Position numbers and translations under genes: made by a program. From the NCBI GenBank assembly GCA_049323655.1, contig JBMONO010000051.1, forward strand, positions 62,001 through 126,000: 64,000 nt of DNA. The letters run 5' to 3'. The DNA is from DB1 sp049323655. Its GTDB lineage: Bacteria; Desulfobacterota; Desulfobulbia; Desulfobulbales; SURF-16. This document shows positions 7,794-16,494 of the stretch, piece after piece (positions within the stretch are counted from its first letter, which is position 1; each line of letters opens with the position of its first letter). The notes under the pieces were generated by a model. It saw nothing but the letters and a program-made list of their open reading frames with translations, was not told the DNA's origin and did not search any database.

Positions 7794-9047
7794 ATGACAA
7801 CTCGGATCATCTTTCTTGTGATTCTTTTCTGTCTCCTTTCCTCTGTCGCTGCTTTTACTGACCAAGAAGCGTTGTCCGCCGACAAGACCGCCCTCATCAC
7901 TCCGGCCACCCCGGAACCGCACCGCTTTGTCGTCCGCGGCAGCGAGCTTGTCGACCGGACAACCGGAGCCCCCCTCTTTTTGCGGGGGATCGGCTACTCA
8001 CCCTTTCTGCCCGGCGACGGCTCCCCGCTGCACGGGGCCAATCCCGGCGATAACGGCCGCTACCCGGATCATTTCGCCCGCATCCGCGAACTGGGGGCCA
8101 GCTATCTCCACGTCTTTCCCCGCCTTATGCCGGCGGGCTTCTTTGCCGAACTGGACAAAACCGATCTGCTCTACGGGCAGGATATCTGGGTGCACTGCTG
8201 CGAGGAGGACTTCCTTGCCGAGGAATTCCAGCAGCGCACCCTGGCACAGATCCGGGAGGTCATCGACCATACCTATACGGTCGGCCGTCCTGACCGCCTG
8301 GTGCTCTTTTCGGTGGGTGATGAACTGGAAGCGGCGGCGGTGGCCCGCACCGACAGTCGTCATCCGGAAGTACGCGATTATCAGGGTAAGCATGTGGTGG
8401 TCAGCGGCCGCACCCCCACCGAGGTTGCCCTGGCCCGCCTCATTGACGGCGCCATCGAATACGAGCTGAGCCGTTATGGTCAGCGTCACCTTTACACCCA
8501 CACGAGCTGGACCCATATCGGTCCGGTGGCGGAGCGCCCCGATCTTGAGGTGGAGAAAAAAAGCGTGCTGCTGCCGGACATGGGTGATCTGCTCTGTCTC
8601 AACATCTACACCTATGCCCGGGGGGTCGTCACCTCGCCGCCCGGTTCGGTCACGAAAACCGCTTATCAGGGCTATCTCGAAGACCTGGTCCGCCTGACCC
8701 AAAAACCTATCATTATCACCCAGGTCGGCCTCTCCACCTCGCCCATTGCCCCCAAACCCTGGGTGCCAGGCTTCGGAGGCCACTGCATCAAAGAGGTGCC
8801 GCCGGTCTTCCTGGCCATCTGGCAGGACCTGCGCACCGCCAGGGGCAAGGAACAATTTGCCGGCCTGGTCTTTTTCGAACTGCATGACGAATGGTGGAAA
8901 AGCGGCGAATACTGGGAGGATCAAATCCGGCACGAAGAAGACGATCCTGAGGAGTGGTTCGGTCTCTACGCGATCGGCAAGGACAACAGACTGCTGCCCA
9001 AGGGCGCCATCCCGGACACCGTTCGCTCCCTTTTTACCATGCCATAA
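7794..9047 (+). CDS. Secreted glycoside hydrolase-like TIM-barrel protein, possibly catalytically altered
   Basis: 417 residues with a signal peptide (MTTRIIFLVILFCLLSSVAA, then FTD). The mature part begins with FLRGIGYSPF and runs as an alternating alpha/beta barrel resembling clan GH-A hydrolases (GH2/GH5 type). The fourth-strand acid/base segment reads SVGDELEA, with Asp-Glu where the clan usually has Asn-Glu. Near strand 7 the sequence is KPIIITQVGLST, where an active enzyme normally has Glu before the Gly; Gln there would abolish retaining hydrolysis. It may bind rather than cleave glycans, or use another residue. It sits directly after the LtaS-like transferase, so both may act on one periplasmic polymer (inference). 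Family assignment is by pattern only. Confidence 0.65.
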   Translation: MTTRIIFLVILFCLLSSVAAFTDQEALSADKTALITPATPEPHRFVVRGSELVDRTTGAPLFLRGIGYSPFLPGDGSPLHGANPGDNGRYPDHFARIRELGASYLHVFPRLMPAGFFAELDKTDLLYGQDIWVHCCEEDFLAEEFQQRTLAQIREVIDHTYTVGRPDRLVLFSVGDELEAAAVARTDSRHPEVRDYQGKHVVVSGRTPTEVALARLIDGAIEYELSRYGQRHLYTHTSWTHIGPVAERPDLEVEKKSVLLPDMGDLLCLNIYTYARGVVTSPPGSVTKTAYQGYLEDLVRLTQKPIIITQVGLSTSPIAPKPWVPGFGGHCIKEVPPVFLAIWQDLRTARGKEQFAGLVFFELHDEWWKSGEYWEDQIRHEEDDPEEWFGLYAIGKDNRLLPKGAIPDTVRSLFTMP

Positions 9048-9090
9048 GACTGAAAACATTCAATCCTTTGCCGCGACATACCTATCAACC

Positions 9091-10890
9091 ATGCTTGTCA
9101 CCTGTCAATCCATCAGCAAGTCGTTCGGCGCCCAGCAGCTTTTCACCAACATCAACCTGACGTTCTCAAGCGGGGAACGGCTCGGTCTCATCGGCCCGAA
9201 CGGCTCCGGCAAATCCACCCTGCTGAAGATCCTGGCCGGTCAGGAAACACCTGACAGCGGCAAACTTATCTGCCAAAAAGGGGTAAAAATCACCTATCTT
9301 GCCCAGCAGGACCATTTTGCCCCTGACCTGACTATCGAAAAGGCCTTAGAGCGGGCCACGGCGGGGGATGACGAGGCGACCAGAGTTGCCCGGGTGCGGC
9401 GGATGATCAGCGAGACAATGCCGGGACGGGCCACCGATACGGTCGCCACCCTGTCAGGTGGCTGGCGGAAACGGCTGGGCATTGCCTGTGCAATCATCAC
9501 CGAGCCGGACCTGCTGCTGCTCGACGAACCGACCAACCATCTCGACATCGAGGGCATCCTCTGGCTGGAGATGCTGCTGGCAACCCAGCGCTTTGCCTTC
9601 ATCGTCATTACCCACGACCGTGCCTTCCTCGAAAACTGTACCAACCGGATCGTTGAACTCAACCGTTGCTATCCGGAAGGTTTTCTCCGGGTCGATGGTT
9701 CTTACAGCCGCTTTCTTGACCGGCGCAGCGCCCTGCTGGAGAGCCAGCAACAGTTGCAGGAGACCCTGGCCAACAAAGTGCGGCGGGAAACCGAATGGCT
9801 CAACCGCGGCCCCAAGGCCCGCACCACCAAGGCCAGATTCCGCATCGATCAGGCCCACGGCCTGCAGGACGAGCTGCGCCTGGTCCGGACCCGCAACACT
9901 GCGGAGCGGCATCTGCGTATCGATTTCGACGCCACCGGCCGCAAAACGAAAAAACTGATCGAGGTCAGTGCGATCGGCAAGACGGTGGCTGGCCGTCCCC
10001 TCTTTTCCGGCCTCAGCTTCGTTCTCGCACCCGGCCGCCGCCTCGGACTGCTGGGGGTCAACGGCAGCGGCAAGACCACCCTCATGCACATCCTGGCCGG
10101 CAGCGACCAGGCGGACGCCGGAACCATCACCTGTGCCGACGGCCTGCGCATCGTCCTCTTTGATCAGAAACGGGAACAGATCGATCAGCAACAGACCCTC
10201 CGCCAGGCCCTCTCGCCGAGCGGGGATACCGTGATCTATCAGGGCACACCGGTTCATATCGTCGGCTGGGCGAAACGTTTTCTTTTTCAACCGGACCAGC
10301 TTGACCAGCCGGTCAGCCGCCTGTCCGGCGGCGAACAGGCCCGCATCCTGATCGCCCGACTCATGCTGCAGCCGGCCGATATCCTGTTACTCGACGAACC
10401 GGGCAATGATCTCGACATCGCCTCCCTGGCCATCCTGGAGGCGAGTCTGCTGGAATTTCCCGGAGCGGTGGTCCTGGTCAGCCATGACCGTTTCTTTCTC
10501 GACCGGGTGACAAATAAAATTCTTGCCTTTACCGGCAACGGAACCACGGTTTTTTATGATGATTTCAATCAGTGGCTCACCGCCCGGCAACTGGTCCGAG
10601 AAGGCGGGAAAAAACCGTCGGACCCGCTAAAAAGGAAGGACAGCACCGAGCGACCAAGACCAAGGAAAATTACCTATGGTGAACGGCTCGAACTGGAAAC
10701 CATGGAGGAGAAAATCCAGGCCGCGGAAGAGGCGCTGGAAGAGTGTCGCCAACAGCTGGCCGATCCGGAGGTGATGGCCAACGCCGAGGAACTGGCAAAA
10801 TGGTGCGCTTTGCTGCAGCCGGCCCAGGAAACAATTGACCGGCTTTATGCACGATGGGAGGAACTTGAAGCCCGCAATGCGGGGCAATAA
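9091..10890 (+). CDS. uup: ABC-F family ATPase, Uup type
   Basis: 599 residues, soluble, two tandem ABC domains with no membrane part. Domain 1: Walker A GPNGSGKST, signature LSGGWRKR, Walker B LLLLDEPTNHLD. Domain 2: GVNGSGKTT, LSGGEQAR and LLLDEPGNDLD, in which the usual Thr-Asn-His is Gly-Asn-Asp. The linker between them is Arg/Lys-rich (WLNRGPKARTTKAR). The C-terminal ~75 residues form the acidic coiled coil that defines Uup. ABC-F proteins act at the ribosomal exit site; Uup also affects branched DNA and transposon excision. The start is the ATG at 9091, inside the open frame, because the first ABC motif follows immediately. Confidence 0.93.
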   Translation: MLVTCQSISKSFGAQQLFTNINLTFSSGERLGLIGPNGSGKSTLLKILAGQETPDSGKLICQKGVKITYLAQQDHFAPDLTIEKALERATAGDDEATRVARVRRMISETMPGRATDTVATLSGGWRKRLGIACAIITEPDLLLLDEPTNHLDIEGILWLEMLLATQRFAFIVITHDRAFLENCTNRIVELNRCYPEGFLRVDGSYSRFLDRRSALLESQQQLQETLANKVRRETEWLNRGPKARTTKARFRIDQAHGLQDELRLVRTRNTAERHLRIDFDATGRKTKKLIEVSAIGKTVAGRPLFSGLSFVLAPGRRLGLLGVNGSGKTTLMHILAGSDQADAGTITCADGLRIVLFDQKREQIDQQQTLRQALSPSGDTVIYQGTPVHIVGWAKRFLFQPDQLDQPVSRLSGGEQARILIARLMLQPADILLLDEPGNDLDIASLAILEASLLEFPGAVVLVSHDRFFLDRVTNKILAFTGNGTTVFYDDFNQWLTARQLVREGGKKPSDPLKRKDSTERPRPRKITYGERLELETMEEKIQAAEEALEECRQQLADPEVMANAEELAKWCALLQPAQETIDRLYARWEELEARNAGQ

Positions 10891-10901
10891 GGAGAAGACC
10901 G

Positions 10902-11384
10902 ATGCCGATCTACGAATTTTACTGCCACGCCTGTCACACGATCTTTAACTTTTTCTCGCGCCGCATCAACACCACCGCCGAGCCCCTCTGCCCGCAATGC
11001 CAGAGAAAACTGCGGCGCCAGCTCTCCACCTTCGCCACCATCGGCAAGGCCCGGGAAGATAACGATGATTTTCCGGCCGGCATTGATGAGGCACGGATGG
11101 AAAGGGTACTGGCAGATCTTGCCAGACAGGCAGAACAGATCAGCGAGGATGACCCACGCCAGATGGCGCAGTTGATGCGTCGGTTTTCCGCGGAGACGGG
11201 AATGAGCCTGGGTGAGGGAATGGAGGAGGCGCTGGCACGGATGGAGGCGGGCGAGGATCCGGAAAAGATCGAGGCGGACATGAGCGATCTGCTCGAAGGA
11301 GAGGATCCCTTAGGTGCGGCGCGCAAAAAACTGAACGCCCGCACCCTGCCGCCGGCACAGGATGACACCCTCTACGAGCTGTAA
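10902..11384 (+). CDS. FmdB-type zinc ribbon protein
   Basis: 160 residues. The N-terminus MPIYEFYCHACHTIFNFF with a second pair CPQC about 15 residues later is the FmdB regulatory zinc ribbon (CxxC...CxxC). The remainder is acidic and helical (EEALARMEAGEDPEKIEADM) and resembles extended FmdB proteins of delta-proteobacteria. The preceding TAA is followed by AAGGAGAAGACCG, a strong Shine-Dalgarno, 11 bases after uup, so it is probably co-transcribed. The molecular role of this family is not established; metal-dependent regulation is the usual guess. Confidence 0.88.
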   Translation: MPIYEFYCHACHTIFNFFSRRINTTAEPLCPQCQRKLRRQLSTFATIGKAREDNDDFPAGIDEARMERVLADLARQAEQISEDDPRQMAQLMRRFSAETGMSLGEGMEEALARMEAGEDPEKIEADMSDLLEGEDPLGAARKKLNARTLPPAQDDTLYEL

Positions 11385-11442
11385 AACCCGGCAGGCAGGC
11401 GGGCACATTCTGTCGCCCTTTTTCAATAAGCCGTCGGATCGA

Positions 11443-11586
11443 TCAAACAGCGCTCTGCCCGGTTTTTATCCTCGGATAGGCATGCATCTGCATGAATTCG
11501 GCCAGCAGCTCCTGGCGTTGCAGGAGGGACAACCGAAAATAAATCGGGCTCAGCATCAGGATCCGAATCGCTTCTCGTTTACTCAT
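11443..11586 (-). CDS. Conserved-looking 47-residue mini-protein
   Basis: A 48-codon frame from ATG (11584-11586) to TGA (11443-11445). The product begins MSKREAIRILMLSPIYFRL and continues SLLQRQELLAEFMQMHAYP. The predicted helix-turn-helix shape with LSPxYxRL followed by an R/E/L-rich helix recalls short unannotated proteins I associate with sulfate reducers (memory, not a search). A weak GAAG Shine-Dalgarno precedes it. The function is unknown. It lies between the FmdB gene and a dispersed repeat. Confidence 0.5.
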   Translation of the reverse strand: MSKREAIRILMLSPIYFRLSLLQRQELLAEFMQMHAYPRIKTGQSAV

Positions 11587-11693
11587 CGTCTTCACTTCAC
11601 TTATCAAAAAAATAGCGGCTTCATGAACTGATCAATTTTTTCCTATTGCGATAGGATTAACAGAACCGCCGGCAAAATCAAGCTCTTTTTCGC

Positions 11694-11733
11694 GATGAAA
11701 TCATAAAAACTGAGAATCTCCCACAGAGACCGC
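11694..11733. repeat. Truncated type A dispersed repeat (left end only)
   Basis: The segment reads GATGAAATCATAAAAACTGA, then GAATC and CCACAGAGACC, matching the left end of the type A element at 29067-29199 (GATGG..., AAAAACTGA, CCACAGAGACC). It stops before the palindrome centre and lies 30 bases from a complete copy, so it is probably a decayed older insertion. Confidence 0.5.
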
Positions 11734-11762
11734 CGGGCACGCGGAAATAACTCATTGCAATT

Positions 11763-11892
11763 GACAAACCCGTGAAAAGTCTTTTTTCACCGCAAAGCGC
11801 ACTGAAAGCACAGAGAAAACGTCTTTAATTACAATTGGTTATCTATGCACCCTGCGGTCTCTGTAGTTAATTTTCAGTTTACGAGATTATCA
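11763..11892 (-). repeat. Type A dispersed palindromic repeat, copy 1
   Basis: About 130 bases running from GACAAACCCGTGAAAAGTC to TTTACGAGATTATCA. The interior has an A/T-rich centre (TTTAATTACAATTGG) between imperfectly complementary arms rich in CAGAG/CTCTG. It is the most diverged full copy (CGCAAAGCGCACTGAAAGC instead of CACAGAGCGCACAGAG). It separates the mini-protein gene from the gene ending at 11905. Confidence 0.8.
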
Positions 11893-11904
11893 TTATTGGC
11901 AGAC

Positions 11905-12372
11905 CTACCCGACAATAATGCCTTTGGTCCGGCCGACCCGATGGACCAGCTCCATAAACCCGCGCGGCAACGGCACCGCGCGCTCGGAGAGCAGGATACC
12001 GTACTCTTCCGCCCGCCTGAGAATCTGCTCGTTGCCCTCCCGGATTCCCTCCTGATGGTTACAGAGAAAATGCATGCGCAGGGCATCGGTCAGCAGAATC
12101 CGCAGATCAGGGAATTTTTGCCCGATCGCGTGCAACTCGTCAACGATCCGTCGCCGATTATCGCCGGCAAAGCGGACAAACTTCTCTCCCGGATTGGGGG
12201 TGCCGAACAGCTCATTCATCACGGCAGCGGCCAGCATGCGGGGGTAGCCTGCTCCTTCTTCCGGATACCGCCCGGCAAAGGATTGCTTCAGCTCCTGAAA
12301 TAAAATCATTTTCACGACATCGATTCCCTCGCGCAGAGAGGGGATGAATTTCCGCGCATCATGTTCCGCCAT
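11905..12372 (-). CDS. Uncharacterised small soluble protein
   Basis: 155 residues from the ATG at 12372, chosen because AGGAG sits five bases before it inside the end of the upstream gene; a GTG two codons earlier is possible. No signal peptide or membrane segment. Visible features are two helical halves, a WxxR-free basic patch (AGDNRRRIVDELHAIG) and a C-terminus HRVGRTKGIIVG. I do not recognise the family. It follows the M23-like gene by two bases and is presumably co-transcribed. The strict coupling suggests a shared process, but nothing identifies it. Confidence 0.7.
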   Translation of the reverse strand: MAEHDARKFIPSLREGIDVVKMILFQELKQSFAGRYPEEGAGYPRMLAAAVMNELFGTPNPGEKFVRFAGDNRRRIVDELHAIGQKFPDLRILLTDALRMHFLCNHQEGIREGNEQILRRAEEYGILLSERAVPLPRGFMELVHRVGRTKGIIVG

Positions 12373-12374
12373 CT

Positions 12375-12917
12375 TCACTCCTGATCGCTTACAAAAGGAT
12401 TAAGAAAAAAATCATCAGGGCAGCGATTTAAAAAGCGCCACTCCAGAGCCTGCGGAGGAAAATCGCCGCAGCCCCGCAGCAGGGAGAGATGGAGATGAGG
12501 CGGTACCGTTCCCGGCGAGGGAGCGATAAGGCCGGCCACTTCGCCCTTGGCCACGGTCGCCCCGCAGCAGACCAGGGGCAGCACATGGGCATAAACGACA
12601 AGACGCTGCTCCATGGGATTCTCAAACACCCGGACAAAAACGGAATGTCCGTGAAAATCTGGGGTGATCGCGATCACCTTGCCTTGACAGAAAAACGGCA
12701 CCCGGATATGGGCGCCGAGCAAGCAGCGGCAAGCGATCCGGTCCTGATAACAGCAGATATCGACCCCTTCATGCGCCCTCGACCGCAGCCCGGCGCTCCA
12801 CCACTTTTGTCTTTCAGCAAACCCCATGCCGGGGGCAAAATCCAGGGAGACGAAATGCTCGCCGAGAGAGCGGTTCACCCTCACCAGCAGTTTACCATAC
12901 TCGTGCGCCGTGACCAT
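12375..12917 (-). CDS. M23 (LytM)-like peptidase domain protein
   Basis: 180 residues from ATG 12917, preceded by AGGA at the right spacing; an upstream start at 13001 would add 28 residues. The sequence contains HEGVDICCYQ, YAHVLPL and PHLHLSLLRG, positioned like the zinc-binding HxxxD, the YxH and the HxH motifs of M23 endopeptidases such as LytM or NlpD. Loops are short and Cys-rich (CCYQDRIACRC). No signal peptide is visible from this start, which is unusual for a cell-wall hydrolase; it could be a degenerate or non-catalytic LytM protein. It is translationally coupled to the small unknown gene at 11905-12372. Confidence 0.65.
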   Translation of the reverse strand: MVTAHEYGKLLVRVNRSLGEHFVSLDFAPGMGFAERQKWWSAGLRSRAHEGVDICCYQDRIACRCLLGAHIRVPFFCQGKVIAITPDFHGHSVFVRVFENPMEQRLVVYAHVLPLVCCGATVAKGEVAGLIAPSPGTVPPHLHLSLLRGCGDFPPQALEWRFLNRCPDDFFLNPFVSDQE

Positions 12918-13135
12918 GGAGAATTCCTGAATTCCGGTCTGGTTTCCGGAAAACCAGATTTTATCGGTTCCCGCACCCAACCACCCGTATGACGAGGTCA
13001 AAATGACACTATCACAACAAGTGTTCAGGAAATCAGCAGGTTACCAGCAGTTGCCCGAGTCAGTCCGCCAGCAGGCGGAGAGGCGGCAACACTGGGAACA
13101 GACAAAAAAACCCCGAAAAAATCAAGGAATAAATA

Positions 13136-13165
13136 TTGCAATAATTTCTTTAAATCGAGTATCTT
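13136..13165 (+). promoter_or_regulatory. Possible sigma-70 promoter for the PilZ gene
   Basis: TTGCAA (13136-13141), an 18-base spacer and TATCTT (13160-13165) lie in an AT-rich stretch. The predicted leader of about 150 bases contains a GGGCGGC/GCCGCCC hairpin (13270-13292) just before the Shine-Dalgarno. The rest of 12918-13319 holds no gene I can support; a 97-codon frame from 13003 becomes low-complexity and loses coding bias after about 45 codons. Confidence 0.35.
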
Positions 13166-13319
13166 TTACCTATCAGGAAAGAGTGTCCAGAGAATGCGGC
13201 ATGCATCGGTCGGAATACCTGTTCAGCTGCACAGCCGCTTCCTTGATGGCGGTTGTTGCACTGAAGAGAGGGCGGCTGTTTCTCGGCCGCCCGTAAAGTT
13301 TGAGTGCCGGAGGTGAACC

Positions 13320-13724
13320 ATGATCACGCAGCAGGCCGAAGGTTTTGCAGAGAGAAGAAAACACAAACGTTATCCAATGCCTGACGAAATCCTTGTCTTT
13401 AACGAAACCACCTTCGGCCAGATCATCAATATCAGCAGAGGAGGCATCGCCTTTCGCTTTCTGACCAACAAGGATATCCAACAGGATTCGACCTTCGAAC
13501 TTGGCATTCTCAACAGCGCGGATGGCTTCTATCTTGAAAACATCCCGTGCCGGACCGTCACGTCCACCGATTCCGCACCGATTCACCCCACCGGTTCAAC
13601 CATTGTCCGGCGCAACGGCGCACAATTTGGCGACCTGACCAGTGACCAGCAGCAAAAGATCGATGCATTTCTGGCGGCGTATGCCGCCCGAGCGGCCATG
13701 ACACAGGAGGAAACCGCCCATTAA
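13320..13724 (+). CDS. PilZ-domain c-di-GMP-binding protein
   Basis: 134 residues, a single PilZ domain. The c-di-GMP contacts are visible: RRKHKRYP (RxxxR) near residue 13 and NISRGGIAFRF (the D/NxSxxG motif) near 40. A strong Shine-Dalgarno, GGAGGTGA, lies three bases before the ATG. It carries no output domain, so it probably works by binding a partner. A GGDEF-PilZ cyclase is encoded 6 kb away (19642-20814). It stands alone, with about 130 non-coding bases after it. Confidence 0.88.
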   Translation: MITQQAEGFAERRKHKRYPMPDEILVFNETTFGQIINISRGGIAFRFLTNKDIQQDSTFELGILNSADGFYLENIPCRTVTSTDSAPIHPTGSTIVRRNGAQFGDLTSDQQQKIDAFLAAYAARAAMTQEETAH

Positions 13725-13857
13725 CCCTTGCGCACAGCGCCCCTCTTTACCCCTTTATGACTGAACGCTTATCATACCGACAGCGAAGCATGGATACCCG
13801 TGTGTTATCGCTGCTTGCCCCGTCAACACGGTTTATCCATCCCCGCACGAGAACACC

Positions 13858-14916
13858 TTGATACTTAAACTCTGTCTTGCTGTTGGGCTGGCCCTCGTTG
13901 TCTCCGCACTGTGCAGCATTTGCGAGGCGGTCCTTTACTCCGTGCCCGCTTCCCACGTCGAAATTCTCGCCCGCGCCAACAAGCTTTCCGGCAAACTGCT
14001 GAAAAAACTAAAAAGCAACATCCAGCAGCCGATCACCGCCATCCTGACGTTGAACACTATTGCCAACACCATGGGGGCGGCCATTGCCGGTGCGGCGGCT
14101 GCGGCGGTTTTCGGCGACAGATACCTGAGCTGGTTTTCAGCCGCTCTGACCTTTGCCATCCTCCTCTTCTCAGAGATTCTGCCGAAAACGGCCGGGGTCA
14201 TTTACTGCAAGCAGCTCGCCCCCTGGATAGCCATTCCACTGACCGGCTTGATCAAGGTGCTGTCTCCCATTGTCTGGATCTGCCAGCACGCAACCAGACT
14301 GCTGCCCGGCTATGACAAAAAAGCGGAAATTTCCGCTGAAGAGATCCGGGCCATGGCCGTTCTCAGCAGAAAATCGGGGGTGCTCGACCTCCAGCAGGAA
14401 GGAATCATCAAAAATATCATCGACCTGAAAGACAGAACCGTCCGGCAGGCGATGACGCCGCGCACCGTCACCTTCACCCTGGAAAAACACATGACCATTG
14501 CCGAGGCCAAGCTGAAAAGCGAGGAATGGAATCGCCACAGCCGCGTCCCGGTCTATAACAGAAACCCGAACGACATTGTCGGCATTGTCCTGCGCAAGGA
14601 TCTGCTTCTCAGCATCGTCGAAGGCAAGGAAAACAGAACCCTGGGCGCCATCATGAAGCCGCCTCATTTCGTGCCGGAAACCGCGCCGTTGAATCGGATT
14701 CTGCTTCAATTCTTTGAGCGTCGCCAGCATCTCTTCTGCGTTGTTGACGAATATGGCGGGATGACCGGCGTCATCAGCCTCGAGGACATTATCGAGGAAA
14801 TCGTCGGCCAGGAGATTCTTGACGAATCTGATCATCCGTCAAAAACCATGCGGGACATTGCCCGCGACAAAAGCCGACTGCTCTTTGCCCGCAAAAAACC
14901 GCCAGCAACGCAGTGA
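13858..14916 (+). CDS. CNNM/CorC-type membrane protein (DUF21 plus CBS pair)
   Basis: 352 residues. Three to four hydrophobic segments in the first ~150 (LCLAVGLALVVSALCSICEA; AAIAGAAAAAVFGDRYLSWF) form the DUF21/CNNM domain. A tandem CBS pair follows at about 195-325, recognisable by DRTVRQAMTPRTV and FCVVDEYGGMTGVISLEDI. Relatives transport or sense Mg2+/Co2+ or are annotated as hemolysin-like. The C-terminal CorC/HlyC transporter-associated domain seen in longer members is absent. The start is a TTG with GAG six bases upstream; no ATG is near. It converges with the polyferredoxin gene. Confidence 0.85.
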   Translation: MILKLCLAVGLALVVSALCSICEAVLYSVPASHVEILARANKLSGKLLKKLKSNIQQPITAILTLNTIANTMGAAIAGAAAAAVFGDRYLSWFSAALTFAILLFSEILPKTAGVIYCKQLAPWIAIPLTGLIKVLSPIVWICQHATRLLPGYDKKAEISAEEIRAMAVLSRKSGVLDLQQEGIIKNIIDLKDRTVRQAMTPRTVTFTLEKHMTIAEAKLKSEEWNRHSRVPVYNRNPNDIVGIVLRKDLLLSIVEGKENRTLGAIMKPPHFVPETAPLNRILLQFFERRQHLFCVVDEYGGMTGVISLEDIIEEIVGQEILDESDHPSKTMRDIARDKSRLLFARKKPPATQ

Positions 14917-14943
14917 CTCCCTTACCCGCCTCTTTTCCGCCTT

Positions 14944-16305
14944 TCAGAAAATCACCAGCAGATAGCCGAGCAGCGTGCCCAAAAGCAGCAGGTGAATAAT
15001 GACAAAATTCTTGAGATCGAGCAGCCCCTCGAAGGGCCCGAGGCAGTACCGCCAGACGATATAGCCGCCGGCAATGGAGCCGTTCATCATGAAAAAGGCC
15101 GACAGCACCTGCACCGGAAACTCGGGGATGGTGAAAGAGAATCGTTCCAGAAGGACAATCCCGAACTGCCGCCCGAAGGTGGGCAGAAAATCGCCGACCC
15201 CCTCGGCAAAGTGGGCCATCCGGTAGACCAGCTCACCGGTAAAGGCCATGGGAATAAGGATGGGCACCATGGGCGAGAGGCGGCCGACAATCGGATCCTC
15301 GGCCGTCACTCCGAACAGCCGATTGCCGATTTTGATGACCACCAGGACAATGGCAATACAGAGAAGAAGCAACAAACTGAAGAGGAGCGGATCATCGATC
15401 CCCCACGAGTCGAAGACGGCCCGGTAGGCCGGCTTGTCCATGATAAAACGGGCGAACTGCGACCCGATGAGAAAGGGCACCGTATACATGCAGGTGATAT
15501 AGCGGCCGGCATTGTAGATCAGTTCGTTATAGGGATTGCGGAAAAGAAACCGGGGAGAATCACGGTCGCATAAGGGCAGACAGTGTCCACAGACCAGACA
15601 GTGCAGATTGTTCTGCACCGACACCGCCCCGAGATATACCGGACAGCCTCGCTGCCCCTCCATGCCTTTTTTACATGCAAAGGTTTCGCAACCCCGGCAC
15701 TTCTCATGATCGGCGCGGAATTCGGTGATGGAAATGGTAGCCGCGGCGCCGCTGATCCGTCCGAGGGGACAGAGATGTCGGCACCACGCCTGACCGGGGA
15801 AAAGCACAGCCATGACCGCGGCGCCAATGACAATGGCGAGAATAAGATAGGAGGTGCCGGCTGGCCACTCGTTAAGGCCGGCTACGGTTTCAAACCAGAT
15901 GATAAGAGCCAGCAGAGAGACGGAGCAGTATACGCCATATTTCTGCAGCAGCCGCGGCACTTTGATGGCAAAGGTCCAGCCCCGGCGCTGCAGGAAAACC
16001 CCAAGCCCGGGAAAAGGACAGATGCCGCACCACATGCGGCCGACAAAAAACCAGGACAGCACAATAGCCGGCCAGAGTATGCCCCAGGTCAGAAAAACGG
16101 CAACGTTGCGGCCCGGATCCTGCGGCCCGAAAAAACCTGAGAGCAGGACAAAAACAAAGAGCAGATCGGCGGCGGTACGCAGCTGGGCGTAATGATGGCG
16201 CGCCGCCAGAAACCTTCTGAAGGCAGGAAAGATACGGAACAGATCGAGCCGCTGGCCGTCGTCAAACGATATCAGGCTTTTCAGCGCCTTTACCCACCAA
16301 ATCAT
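14944..16305 (-). CDS. Membrane polyferredoxin (NapH/CcoG-like 4Fe-4S protein)
   Basis: 453 residues with about eight hydrophobic segments. Cysteine motifs in order: GRMWCGICPFPG and WCRHLCPLG, typical of the membrane-embedded NapH/RdxA fold, then CRGCETFACKKG and CLVCGHCLPLCDR, which can bind one or two 4Fe-4S clusters on the soluble loop. It probably passes electrons between quinone and a periplasmic or cytoplasmic partner. No nap or fix genes are adjacent. A type B repeat lies between it and the protease gene upstream, which may separate transcription units. Confidence 0.85.
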   Translation of the reverse strand: MIWWVKALKSLISFDDGQRLDLFRIFPAFRRFLAARHHYAQLRTAADLLFVFVLLSGFFGPQDPGRNVAVFLTWGILWPAIVLSWFFVGRMWCGICPFPGLGVFLQRRGWTFAIKVPRLLQKYGVYCSVSLLALIIWFETVAGLNEWPAGTSYLILAIVIGAAVMAVLFPGQAWCRHLCPLGRISGAAATISITEFRADHEKCRGCETFACKKGMEGQRGCPVYLGAVSVQNNLHCLVCGHCLPLCDRDSPRFLFRNPYNELIYNAGRYITCMYTVPFLIGSQFARFIMDKPAYRAVFDSWGIDDPLLFSLLLLLCIAIVLVVIKIGNRLFGVTAEDPIVGRLSPMVPILIPMAFTGELVYRMAHFAEGVGDFLPTFGRQFGIVLLERFSFTIPEFPVQVLSAFFMMNGSIAGGYIVWRYCLGPFEGLLDLKNFVIIHLLLLGTLLGYLLVIF

Positions 16306-16378
16306 CGCCGGCTCCAGCTCGTTATCACAAGTCGACCATTTCTCGATCCTGCCGGTGCGCAGGAGATTGAATTTTCGT

Positions 16379-16477
16379 CGGAATCGTAAAAAGCCACGAT
16401 TCCGGCGGGCCGTTTTTTGTAACGCGTTGTTTTCACTTTCCCGCCTGCCATGGTTTGCGGGTTTTACGAGACTATCA
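16379..16477 (+). repeat. Type B dispersed repeat, copy 1
   Basis: About 99 bases. It begins with a hairpin (CGGAATCGT, loop, ACGATTCCG), continues through CGGGCCG...AACGCGTTGTTTTC, and ends TTTGCGGGTTTTACGAGACT. The last part matches the terminal motif of the type A elements. It lies between the HtrA-type gene and the polyferredoxin gene. Confidence 0.85.
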
Positions 16478-16494
16478 TTTTTTTGGCGAGTCCA

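Noticed and set aside
13003..13296. 97-codon frame before the PilZ gene
   Set aside because: Only its first ~45 codons look mildly protein-like; it then crosses an AT-rich promoter-like stretch and the GGGCGGC hairpin, and has no ribosome site.
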